Shown here one piece after another: positions 36,978 through 48,477 of a stretch of 64,000 nt of DNA. Below the pieces are notes generated by a model. The model had not been told where the DNA came from, did not search any database, and worked only from the letters and a program-made list of their open reading frames with translations. Source of the DNA: Agapanthus africanus (Eukaryota; Streptophyta; Magnoliopsida; Asparagales; Amaryllidaceae); contig CM057342.1 of the NCBI GenBank assembly GCA_030015575.1, positions 617,549,348 to 617,613,347 of the forward strand. Direction: 5' to 3'. Position 1 is the first letter of the stretch. Every line of letters begins with the position of its first letter. The translations under genes and the position numbers were made by a program.

Positions 36978-39215
36978 TGTAAGTGCACGGCGGCGCCCCG
37001 GCCGTCAATCCGACGGCCAAACGCGGAAACGGTGATAAACTTTAAATTTTGCGGACTTAGCAAACCGGCACCACCGCGCACTAAACTCCGGATCGTGCCA
37101 TTAAACTAGTCTAAGCTAACAAGAGGAGGGGTTAGAGATATACCGACTGATCCGAGTCCTCCGGTCTTCATTTCCACTCCGATCTCCTCGCGGGAACCCC
37201 GGTCGTCGCCTCCTCGCCGGAAGGGCACCACATCGCCTGTAGCTTTTACGGGCTCCCACCTCAATACTGAGGCAACTCGGGCGCGAAGTAAGCTACCCGA
37301 CGCGTCCAAGATATGCTGTAGGAAGTGTAGTGTAGAATGCATGTCTCACTTTGGGGTATTGGTTGCCTTTTGAAGATGGAGGAATCAAGGTAAGAAAAAT
37401 GGTGCTTGCATTTTTTCTAAGCATGAAAAGAGATCAAGAATGAAACACTCTCAAAGATGAAGCTCTCTCCTTCTTCTTTTCTTCTTCTCACTTTTCTTAT
37501 GAAAACCCACTCACTTAGAAAAATTATGGTGGAAGAATAAATGGAATCAACCATGATCAAAACCAAGAAGGAGAGTGAGTGTAGTAAAAGTAGAAAGGTG
37601 ACCATAAACAAAACATCATGATCACAAACTTACATCAACCTCAAATCCATTTCAAATCTAATCCAATCTCATAAATACATGAAAAGCAAAGATGCTTATC
37701 ATATCAAACCTTATGCAAATAAGTCCTCCACAAAGTGTTATTTGCAAACTTGCAAATAACACCCTCCATCGGAAAAGTCCGGCCGGGAAAGAACAAAGAA
37801 AAACCGGCCGGAACGGAATGCAAACTGGCAACTCCAGAAAACTGGTCCCGTAATAAATTACAGGAAAACCCCGATACTGTGCATACAGACCCGCATCTGT
37901 ATTCCGACCGAAATACAAATGCAAAGAGACAAAACTACACTGTACTATACTAGGATCCGGCTTAAACCAAAGCCGGCTAGTAATATCCGTTCGATCCTGA
38001 TCCGTGCAATACCGCACGTATCTGATCGAACCCTGCCATATACCTATACGGCTACTAGTACAAACCGTCCGATCCTGATCCGTGCAATACCGCACGTATC
38101 TGATCGGACCCTGCCATATCTCCATACGGCCTCTACAGCGTTTCGCCCGAAAGCTGAGTAACTGAAAGTGTGGTGGACTCTAAAAACTCGTCAATACAAT
38201 GGCTGTGGATTTAACCACTAGCACGTCAGAGGTATAAGCCAATACGTAACGGGCCACCAGCTATTGACTAAAAGGGACATCGATGGGTGAACTCATCCTG
38301 ACACCCTACTGAGCCTGTCAGTGACAATATCCGTACAGTCCGGTCCGTTCGTCTATGAGCATCGCATGTCGGGCCTAGGGGGTTGGTAAAAGTCAGACCC
38401 CCAAAAGCGGTACAAGTCATGTCGGAGTGTAGCCCAGAACACCCTGAGATACTACTGGAATACCTACCAGTAAATCTCCTGCCTTGGCCAAGGTCTTTGT
38501 GTAATGGCTCTCCTAGACACAGCGCGACCTCACCCCCAATACCGGGAGAGACGAACCCCTGAAGATCCGCTCACTGCCTCCATGTGGCTCGGGACTGTAC
38601 CCAACTAAAACCTGTTTGCATGACTCCTTTGAGCCGTGGTAGGGTAGTAATCAAAGTACAGTGGGAACTCACACGAGACAAATGACGATCCCCGGGTCGA
38701 TGAACTAACCTGTACACATGTCACCTGGGAACTGCTATCTGACGTCAGGTATAAGACCAACTAGCATGTTCCCGGCGAGTCCTGTCCGGTGTACTCATAA
38801 CCCAATGAGCACCTGTATACATCTTAGGTGAACCAACTGACACCAGTGGCTTGTGAGACCGGCCACCGCCCCTCGTCGGGGTCTCGACTGTATTCACTAG
38901 TCTACTCTGGAGTATCGATGCCCTGTCTCGAAACTCCTACAACTAGGGACCTTTTAAGGATGTGCTTATAGACTCCAGCTCTCACTTATATGATCGCCCT
39001 CATACTGCTGGCAGTCAAGCAAGAATCCTAGGGGCTCTATCAACGTGCAATAGCGACATGTCATGTCACCTAAAGCAGTACACGATGATAAAGGTAAACC
39101 AGATAGCAAACTATCATCTCGAGTAAGACTGTTCTACCGGGATAAGTCCTTCCTCAATCATTGCAATCACGTGCCTGTGATCCAATAATTGACTCTGAGG
39201 GCACTATCTCCAACA
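36978..39215 (-). repeat. Copia-3 5' LTR
   Basis: 2,238 bp, same length as the 3' LTR, about 99% identical by eye. It ends ATCTCCAACA next to the CGATC duplication. Confidence 0.92.
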
Positions 39216-41248
39216 CGATCTCCCGCGGAAAGTGTAGTCTCCATATCGTCGCCTCCTCGCCGGAAAGGGCACCACATCGCCTGCGTCTTTTACGGGCTCC
39301 CGCCTCAATACCGAGGCAACTCGGGCATGAAGCCGGCAACTCGACATGCTCAAGATATGCTGTAGAATGTGTAGTGTAGTGTCTCACTTGGGTTTTGGTT
39401 GCCTTGATGGAGGAAATGAGATAAGAAAAATGGTGCTTGCATTTTTCTAACATGAATGAGATCAAGAAGATGAAACTCTCAAGAATGAAGAACTCTCTCC
39501 TTCTTCTTCTCTCTTTTCTTTTTCTTCTTCTCTCTTTTCTAATGAAAAACTTATATTCAAATGAGAATGGTGGAGGAGGTAATATGAAGCATGAAGGGAG
39601 GTGAGTGTAGGGTAAAGCAAGTGGTGACCACAAACAAACATGAACCATGCTTGTTACTATCAAACCCATACCCTCTCATTAATCACAATTAATGCAAGTC
39701 ATGGAGCAAAAGAAATGAAGCTATCATAATCAATACATTTGCAATAAAACCCTCCACAAAGTGTTATTTGCAAACTTGCAAATAACCCCCTCCATCGGAA
39801 AAGTCCGGCCGGGAAAGAACAAAGGAAAACCGGCCGGAACGGAATGCAAACTGGCAACTCCAGAAAACTGGTCCCGTAATAAATTACAGGAAAACCCCAT
39901 ACTGTGCATACACACCCGCATCTGTATTCCGTCCGGATACAAATGCAATGAGACAAAATCTACACTGTACTAAACTAGGACCGGCTTAAGCCAAAGCTGG
40001 CTAGTAAAATCCGTTCGATCCTGATCCGTGCAATACCGCACGTATCAGATCAAACCCTGCCATATAACTATACGGCCACTAGTACAAAAACTGTCTGATC
40101 CTGATCCGTGCAATACCGCACGTATCTGATCGGACCCTGCCATATCTCCATACGGCCTCTACAGCGTTTCGCCCGAAAGCTTGAGTAACTGTAAGTGTGG
40201 TGGACTCTAAAGACTCGTCAATACTATGGCTGTGGATTTAACCACTAGCACGTCAGAGGTATTAGCCAATACGTGACGGGCCACCAGTTATTGACCAAAA
40301 GGGACGCCGATGAGCGAACTCATCCTGACACCCTACTGAGTCTGTCAGTGACAATATCCGTACAGTCCGGTCCGTTCGTCTATGAGCATCGCATGTCGGG
40401 CCTAGGGGGTTGGTAAAAGTCAGACCCCCAAAAGCGGTACAAGTCGTGTCGGAGTGTAGCCCAGAACGCCCTGAGATACTACTGGAATACCTACCAGTAA
40501 ATCTCCTGCCTCGGCCGAGGGCTTTGCGTAATGGCTCTCCTAGACACAGCGCGACCTCACCCCCAATACCGGGAGAGACGAACCCCTGAAGATCCGCTCA
40601 CTGCCTCCATGTGGCTCGGGACTGTACCCAACTAAAACCTGTTTGCACGACTCCTTTGAGCCGTGGTAGGGTAGTAATCAAAGCACAGTGGGAACTCACA
40701 CGAGACAAATGACGATCCTCAGGTCGATGAACTAACCTGTACACATGTCACCAGGGAACTGCTATCTGACGTCAGGTATAAGCCCAACTAGCAGGTTCCC
40801 GGCGAGTCCTGTCCGGTGTACTCATAACCCAATGAGCACCTGTATACATCTTAGGTGAACCAACTGACACCAGTGGCTTGTGAGACCGGCCACCGCCCCT
40901 CGTCGGGGTCTCGACTGAATACACTAGTCTACTAATGGAGTATCGATGCCCTGTCTCGAAACTCCTACGACTAGGGGCCTTTTAAGGATGTGCTTATAGA
41001 CTACCAGCTCCCACGTATATGATCGCCATCGTACTGCTGGTAGTCAAGCAAGAATCCTAGGGGCTCTATCAACGTGTAATAGCGACATGTCAGGTCACCT
41101 AAAACTGTACACGATGATAAAGGTAAACCAGATGCATACTATCATCTCGAGTAAGACTGTCCTACCGGGATAGGTCCTCCCTCAATCATTGCAATCACGT
41201 GCCTGTGATCCAATAATTGACTCTGAGGGCACTATCTCCAACACATAC

Positions 41249-42855
41249 CTAGAGAAGTCATCAGTAAAAGTGATGAAGTAGGAGTGACCACTTCGTGCAT
41301 GTATAGACATCGGACCACATACATCACTGTGTACTAGTCCCAAGAGTTCGGTGGCTCTTTCTCCGTGTCCGGTGAACGGAGATTTGGTCATTTTTCCTTT
41401 GATACATGATTGACAAGTTGCATATGATGAATATTCAAACGAATCTAGATATCCATCTTTATGTAACTTAGTCAACCTTGTTTCATTTATATGACCAAGT
41501 CTACAATGCCATAGGAAGGCTTGATTCGAATCTGGAGCCTTTCTTTTACGCGTGTTTTGAATATTGAAAATTTGTGGTTGATTAAGTATGTATATGCCGT
41601 TTTCCAGTGTGCCAAACCCAATCAGTTCTTGATTTAGGAGAATGTTCATGACATTTCTTTCAAGCACAAAATTATATCCTTTATTAGACAATAAAGATAC
41701 TGATATAATATTACACAACATACTGGGAATACAAAAACAGTTATACAATACCAAAATGTTTCCACTATTCAACCCTAGGTGATATTCCCCTATTGCAACT
41801 GCATCTACATGCATTCCATTGCCCATCCGGAGAGTCATATCACCTGCCCCCAGTACTCTACTATTTCTCAGATCCTGCAAAGAATTACAGATGTGAGAAC
41901 CAGAACCGGTATCAAGTACCCATGAAGTAGAGTTTACTGAAAGACAATTTTCGATTACGAACACACCTGAAGTAGAAGCAACTGCTTGCTTCATGTCCTT
42001 GTCTTTGAAGGGCTGACAATCCTTCTTCCAGTGCCCCTGCTTGTGACAATAGAAGCATTCATTCTTTTCTGTCTTCACCCTTCCTGCCTTGTTCGTTCCC
42101 TGCACCTTCTTGACCCCACCCTTCGGTTTGGTGGCTTTCATCTTCTTCTTCCCTTTAGCTTTCGCTTTAGTTTTAGAAGAAGATGATTGGCCAACATACA
42201 GAACGGGGGTCTTCTCCTTTTTCAAGGAGGTCTCTGCTACCCTCAACATATTGAGGAGCTTTGGAAGATCCGCTTCCATTTCATGCATGTTGAAGTTCAG
42301 CACGAACTGAGAGAAGGTGTGGGGAAGGGACTGCAAAATCAAGTCGATATACAAATCATTCTCTAGCACGCATCCCAGGTTTGCGAGTTCCTCAATGAGG
42401 ATGATCATTTTGAGGACGTGCTCTCCAACAGGCGATCCTGGAGCTAACCTCATCTGGAAGAGTTTCCTTGAGGTTTCGTACCTCGCGATACGGGAGTGTT
42501 CACCATACAATTCCTTGCAATGGAGGAATATGGATGCAATATCCATACTCTCGTGCTGTTTCTGGAGTTCATTATTCATGGACGCCAGCACGATACACTT
42601 AGCTCGCTCACAGTCTAGATCCCAGGTTTTACGAACTTCCTTGTCCGCAACTGAGGAATCTGGTCCTGGGATAAGGGGAGGAACAGCGGTGGTAACATAT
42701 GCAACTTTGTCATAAGTCAGCGCAATATTGACGTTTCTTAGCCAGTCTTTATAGTTCTGCCCGGTTAGTATATTCTTTTCAAGTAATAGTTTTAGTCCAG
42801 TCATGGTAGCTGCCAGAGAGAGAGAAACGAAAACACTCAGCATATGCTCTTGCAA
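41249..42855 (-). pseudogene. Copia-2 gag-protease-integrase fossil, first part
   Basis: The natural start is probably the methionine at about 42804 (MTGLKLLLEKN). The gag capsid-like region (UBN2 type) has 'LTGQNYKDWLRNVNIAL' and 'LPHTFSQFVLNFN' (about 42780-42290). A Lys-rich stretch is followed by the CCHC knuckle CFYCHKQGHWKKDC (about 42018-42060). Protease has VLDTGSGSHIC (about 41895-41925). The pre-integrase HHCC motif has WHCRLGHIN and CQSCIKGKM (about 41515-41410). The integrase start has HSDVCGP and FITFTDDFSR. It then meets the solo LTR insertion. Gag and pol form one frame, as is usual in plant copia elements. It supplies the gag domain that I cannot find in Copia-1. Confidence 0.88.
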
Positions 42856-42859
42856 GTTT

Positions 42860-44808
42860 AGATTGGTTTATTAATTTATCTAAACAGGATGGCTCCCACT
42901 GTTTCCTCAAATCCTTCTTCAAAACCTAAAAGAAGAACTAGTCAGGATTTAATCACACGTCACAATTCTTGCTTAACCTTTCAGCCAGGCTGGTGTTGGT
43001 ACTTCGAGGGAGGTTTTCCAACGCTTTCGCGAAGTTCCTTAATTAAAGAACCTCTTTTCCCTGGAGGCGTAGCCCCTCTAACACCTTTCTAGGCACCTAC
43101 TTGGTTTATAGCATTGATTGTTAAGTGAGAGAAATTCCCGAGAGTAATTCTACTCATCAGTGGGATCGGGATCCAACTATCATTGCATGATGCCCTAGAT
43201 GGAAGCCACTCTAGTCACCACACTCCAGAAGGTAAGCTAAATCTGCAAGTTTCCTTTATGTTTGAAACTCCCGATGTGATTTTTTACCCCAAGCTCTTAT
43301 AGACCTTGACGTAGGCCAACAAGTCATAAGACGCAAGTCAAGTTCTACCCGTCGTTGTCCTGATCAATTTAAATACATCGTACAAGCCCTTGACGTAGGC
43401 CAACAAGGTGTACGTCTGTATTAAATTAATGCATCTATCTATGCAACAAATAGGCACACACACTGCTACCATACACTATGCCTTGACGTAGGCCAACAAG
43501 CATAGCATGAATACGATGTGCTGTCTATCTGAAACGACGGAGGGTTACGGCTGGTTTTTGGCAAAAAACCGTTAATGTAGTGAACTTGATTTGATCGAAG
43601 GAACTATGATAGCTTTTATTTAAAAAGGAGTGGTTTAAGCTCCGCATTTAAAATTTGCTTTTTCAAGAAAACCGAGTGGTTTTTAGAAATTGTTCCAACG
43701 ATTCAGTTTAGGTTTTATTTTCTTTGCATTAATAATAATGCGTCCCATCTTTAACCTATCATTACAGAAAACAACGAAAATATGACGTCCTCTTATGCCA
43801 TCTGCATTCGCCACTGGGTCCCGTCATCACCCGTTAGGTTACTTAACTAACGACAGAGCGGAGGCTGGGCTAGCGCGGGTGTAAAACATAAGTGACGTCT
43901 AAATAGCTATCATATATATAGATATTTTACATTCGTCTGACGCAATGATATACATTCCAGAACACAGATAAACAATATTGGATTTGCAAGCAATCTGTAT
44001 TTCTTTTGAGCCTGCAAGAAAAGACAGATTACACAGTTGTGATGAATAGCCATTACCCCACCCACGACCCCTACGGGTGCGGCAAACTACCCGCCCGGCA
44101 GTTTGTGCACCCCACCTTGGGTCAGTCCTAGGAGCAAAAACAGTAAAATGAAATAATACAACGGTGGCTACAACCGCAACCTGGAAGTGCCCCGCAAAAT
44201 AATATTACAACAAATTACATTTACATCAAATGAATTAAATAATAACCCATCACAAAACCCGGCTAATCACCACAACAGTCCAATACAGTTTATCTACACA
44301 AACAGTTAAAATCCATTTCAGAAATGTGCAACTCCCTGCCAACTGACATACTAGCAGTTAGGGGAGGTTTACGAACACATTATACAATCACAGATATAAT
44401 CCAATATGCAAATACTGTACAATTTCGATCGATTAAACATCTTTAATATTGCTCCAAAAACTGCTCTGTAAAACTGAAACCTGAGCAAATATTAAATATT
44501 CCAGAAAATCCCAAATATTACAGAGAACCCACCCAAGAAATTTGGGTTCATGACTCACCAAATCGGCGGCGGAACCGCGGCGGATCATATGGGATCCGCC
44601 GCGGATCCGCGGCCGTTTGGTCGAATCATGACCCCAATTTTCTTGGGTGTTCTTCTGGTGTCATTACAAGCTTTCTGAACATGCCTGAAAAATTTTTGGA
44701 CTTCATTTAAATTTCGACAGAAACTTGATGTTTTTGGGGTTTTCCGGCTTCGTTTTTCCGTTCGAAATTCGTACAAATTTGCAATAAAGTTAAAAGTTGT
44801 TTAGCTAG
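42860..44808 (-). other. Copia-2 leader region
   Basis: It is non-coding and collinear with the other two copia leaders. It holds four stem-loops (43248-43269, 43296-43330, 43380-43413, 43476-43505) and the CCGTTAG-type hairpin (43831-43853). It lacks the tandem pair found in Copia-1 and Copia-3. A GC-rich dyad 'gcggcggaaccgcggcggatc' type stretch lies near 44565-44610, close to the primer site, and similar GC-rich stretches are at 17735-17775 in Copia-1 and 36720-36770 in Copia-3. Confidence 0.6.
43248..43505 (-). ncRNA. Copia-2 leader hairpin cluster
   Basis: Arms AGTTTC/GAAACT, CTTAT.GA/TCATAAG, GTACA..CC/GGTGTAC and CTATGC/GCATAG. The inner hairpin is TTGAC-GTAG-GCCAA on the plus strand, which on the sense (minus) strand reads UUGGC-CUAC-GUCAA and keeps pairing through a G-U wobble. 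Confidence 0.6.
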
Positions 44809-44820
44809 GCTCTGATACCA
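44809..44820 (-). promoter_or_regulatory. Copia-2 primer binding site
   Basis: TGGTATCAGAGC on the minus strand, one base from the 5' LTR at 44822. Confidence 0.9.
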
Positions 44821-44821
44821 C

Positions 44822-46752
44822 TGTAAGTCGATGTTCAACACCCTAATACTTGTGGGGAGGCGGAAATATGAATAACAATCAAGTTCTATGATCAAACATC
44901 GATTAACCATATGAATCGTTTGCTAAACAAGTTTTAACAAAAGCTATAGAGTTTTAAACTACTATGCGAAGAGATTATACCAAACGGTTCTAGTCCTTCG
45001 TCTTGATGTTGTCTACGGCCTCTTTGGATCTCCACGTCCTCTTCGGCTTTCTCTCGTGATAGACGATCCACCCGAGAACCCTAATCCAAGCTATAACCTC
45101 TAAACTTGAGGTTACTTAGTTTCTCTAGTTGCTAAATAGAGTAGCTAAGATGATGTAGAGATAGGTTATGGAGTAATTAGTCTTTCCTAATCCTTGTTCT
45201 CAACTCATGAGGGGTAGGATTAGGGTTTGGTGAAGGAGAGAGAACTTGAAGAGAGAGAGAGTGAGAAGATGATAATGATATTATTATATTGAAAAAAAAA
45301 GCTTCTCACTTGATATATATGAAACATAATGAATTAGAAGAAATGAATAAAAAGAGATTATTCATCATGTTTCATTAATGCAAGTGGGTGATTCATTACA
45401 TGAGTCATTAAGCATTTAATAATGCATTAATGATATGATGAATCATTCACAATGAGTCACTAATTCATTAAATGAAAATGCCACCTCTCCCTTCATGTCA
45501 CATCCTTCTAGAAGCTTCTCGGAAAATTACGAGAACGCCCCTCTCATCCGTGAAAACACGGAAAAACTTTAGACTGTATAAATCCAATAACCTGATACTA
45601 GAATCTGGCTTAAACCAAAGCCGACTAGTAAAAACTGTCCGAATGTCGTACGTGCGTTCAAACACGTATGCGTCCGAAACTTTGTCGTAAAACCATTCGA
45701 CCTCTATATCTTTTCGCCTGGGTTTGGGAAATCTCTGTGTGGGACTCTAAAGACTCGACTACTACGCTGGCAGTGGGTTTAACCACAGACCGCAAGCGGC
45801 ACTAGCTGTACGTAATGGTCCCAGGTAGTTGTCGATAAGAAAGCTGATGAGGTAACCCATCTGAAATCCTACTGAGCCTGTCTGTGACAATATCCGCGCA
45901 GTCCGGTCTGTTCGTCTGAGAGTATCACATGTACGGTCTAGGGAGGTGGTGGACGTCAGACCCCTAATAACCGTACAAGTCGTGTCGGTATGGCTCTATT
46001 ACCATCCGAGAATCTACTGATCAACCTATCAGCAATTCTCAATCAGCCCTGGCCAGGGACTTATGGTAATGACCAACCGATCACCGTGCGATATCAACTC
46101 CCTATACCGGGAGAGACGAATCCCTAACAGTCACTAACTGCCTCCACGTGGCTTGGGACTGTGCCCAACTGAAACTTGTTTGCACGACTCCTTTGAGCCG
46201 TGGTAGGGTAACAATCAAAGCACAGTGGGAACTCACACGAGACAAATGATGACCTTAAGTCAACGGACTATCTGCACACATGTCACCTGAGAACTGTTAT
46301 CTGACGTTAGGTATAATACCATCCAGTCAGTTCTCGGCGAGTCCTGTCCGGTGTACTCACACCCAGTGAGCATCTGTATACAATCTTAGGTGAACACCAC
46401 CAATGGTTGCGGGACCAATCCATTGCCCCTCGTCAGGGTCTAGATATGTATACACTTGTCTACTCCGGAGTATCGATGCCCAATCTCGATACTCCTGTGA
46501 CCAGGGACATCTAAGGGTGTGCCTATTGACTATCCAGCTCCCACTAGTATGATTGCCATCACAACGCCGGTAGTCAGACAAACACCCTATGGGCTTTATC
46601 AACATATATATATAAATACCAAGTAAAATATATTATACGTTAAGACAAAGTCAAACCAAATAGCGTACTATCATATCAAGCAAGACTGTCATGTACATAC
46701 ATATCCCAAACATCCTATACAATGTAGGCCTCTAGGGCATATATATCCAACA
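44822..46752 (-). repeat. Copia-2 5' LTR
   Basis: 1,931 bp, near-identical to 24498-26425, ending ATCCAACA next to TATAT. Confidence 0.92.
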
Positions 46753-48420
46753 TATATAGCCCAGCAAATCCGGGTTCATCATGCGGCTGAGGCAGCTGGT
46801 CAAGTCGTAAAGACGGGCCGGCCGTATCCAAGCTGGTACGACCAAATCAAATACCCGCAAGGCTCTACGATACCAAAATTCCACGTGTACAAGGGGACCG
46901 GCAACCCCCATCAACATGTCGCCCAGTTCCGGGCCCTCTGCGGTAACACCGGCAGTGATGATAAACTGTTGCTCCGCCAGTTCGTGGGCAGCTTATCAGA
47001 AACTGCGTTCGAATGGTATTCGGAACTCCCGAACGATTCTATCAAAACGTTCGCTGAAATGGAGTTGTTATTCACTCAGCGATTCGCAAGTGCCAGCGAA
47101 CGCACTCCAATAACTGCACTGATTAACGCCAGCGTAAAACCAGGCGAAACCTGGGTCCAGTATGCTATACGCTGGCGGAACTTGTGGTCGAGATGTGAAC
47201 AACGCATTGAGGAGGCACCCGCAGTGTGCATGTTCATGGGAACCCTAGACCCCCACGCAACTATCTCCCAGTTTATGATGTTCTTTAAGCCAACCACATT
47301 CCAGGCTTTAATCGACAAGTTGGCTCAGATAGACCAGATGGGTCATAGACCACCTCCCCCGAAGTCGGAACCTCGGAATGACAAGGGTAAAGGAAGGGCA
47401 ACCTTTGTTGCGAATGCCCAACAGCAACCTAACGCCCCAAAACTGGCAGATCAACTGGAGGAAAGACGCCGGTATTATAATGAGAAGATGAAGCGTCCCT
47501 ACTCGTTCCCACGAGACAAGACGAAACGGTTATTCGAGCTGGCAATACGCAACAGACTTATAAGCCTACCAAATCCAAGGCGACCGCCGCAACCCACTAA
47601 GGTGAATAATCCTAACTATTGCCCTTACCATCAAACGGTAAGCCATCCGATTGAAGATTGCTTCGTCTTCAAAGGATGGATTGAAGATCAATACCTCCAG
47701 GGGAAGTTTGTACTGTCCGAAAAGTGGAAGGTGAACCCACCACAACCGCATACTCTTAAGAAAGCAGATACACCGGGGGCAACCTGCTCCTTTATTGAAG
47801 AAGCTCCATGGGAGGTCGTGCTATCAACTAAAACCAAAAGAATGCTGAGAGACCTTCATGCGTGCCCTACGATCGAATGGAAGGACCCTCTTGAACCTCA
47901 AATTATCGAAGGGATGCTAAGGCGCCGCCCAACTACGAGGACTCGCGATGAGGACCCAAATACTCACGCCCAACCGTCAAAATCTTCGAAGAAAAAGAAG
48001 AAGAAATCCAAGAAGACCGTGAAGCTTGGAGACGAGCACACGAACTTGCAGAAGCAAATCGACGCACTGGAAGAGTACAATCAAAAGGCGCGAACTCCTG
48101 TCACACTGCAAGAGTTCCTCAACCACATCTTTCAAGAGGAAGATGATGGAGAGAGCTCGTCGGATGAATCCGAAGGATATGTGGCGAGTTGTAACGTAAT
48201 CTCCCACTCGTTTACCGATGATGGGAAAACTCCTGGCACTAAGAAGCTGGAGGCAGAGCCTGTACTAGAGCGTGCATGGCCAACAGACGAAATGATCGAC
48301 GCTTTTCTAGACGAGATTCGTTTAAAAAGTAAAGCGGACCAGGAGCGTGAGATGGCCACATCGGAAGGAGCCAAATGCGGGCAACTGAACGAAAGAGTTG
48401 ACCTACCCCTGCCAGAGTGA
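46753..48420 (+). pseudogene. Tat gag fossil, second part (capsid-like domain)
   Basis: It begins at the right-hand TATAT. The retrotransposon gag domain (about 46850-47330) includes PKFHVYKGTGNPHQHVAQF, LLRQFVGSLSETAFEWY and FAEMELLFTQRFA. A module 'YSFPRDKTKRLFELAI..' leading to the knuckle-like YCPYHQTVSHPIEDC (about 47498-47755) follows, then a Lys-rich run and an acidic C-terminal part. A related module recurs at about 50701-50955. Gag packages element RNA. The gene is a fossil split by Copia-2. Confidence 0.8.
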
Positions 48421-48477
48421 AAGGCATCCGAAGTAGACAAGAAGATATTCAAGACGAGAAAAAGGTTTGCCAAAGCC

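Larger units (their letters stand above)
29054..39215 (-). mobile_element. Copia-3: young non-autonomous copia, TSD CGATC
   Basis: 10.2 kb with 2,238-bp LTRs at both ends (29054-31291 and 36978-39215) and CGATC on both sides (29049-29053 and 39216-39220). On the minus strand: primer site 36965-36976, leader, decayed coding remnants and polypurine tract 31292-31307. About 17 differences between LTRs (by eye, 0.8%) give about 0.3 million years at an assumed 1.3e-8. The interior is heavily broken (well over ten breaks), although LTRs, primer site, leader hairpins and polypurine tract are intact. This fits mobilisation by proteins of another element. Confidence 0.9.
28852..41243 (-). mobile_element. 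Solo LTR in Copia-2 integrase, TSD CATAC, itself split by Copia-3
   Basis: TG at 28852 and CA at 41243 are flanked by CATAC (28847-28851 and 41244-41248). The element's own sequence is 28852-29053 plus 39221-41243, about 2.2 kb, aligning end to end with the Copia-3 LTR (same start pattern, 'gatccgagtcctccggtctt', and same end ATCTCCAACA). Nothing but LTR lies between its ends apart from the Copia-3 insertion, so it is a solo LTR of the Copia-3 family, noticeably diverged from Copia-3 in the first 250 and the 39,400-39,700 stretches. Confidence 0.88.
24498..46752 (-). mobile_element. Copia-2: Ty1/copia fossil inserted in Tat gag, TSD TATAT
   Basis: The ends are TG (24498) and CA (46752), with TATAT on each side (24493-24497 and 46753-46757). 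On the minus strand: 5' LTR (44822-46752), primer site (44809-44820), leader, gag-protease-integrase start (42855-41249), the inserted solo LTR plus Copia-3 (28852-41243), the remainder of integrase, RT and RNase H (28851-26478), polypurine tract (26426-26441) and 3' LTR (24498-26425). The LTRs differ by about 23 substitutions in 1,930 bases (by eye, 1.2%), about 0.45 million years at an assumed 1.3e-8. Apart from the nested insertion its coding blocks look largely open. Confidence 0.92.
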
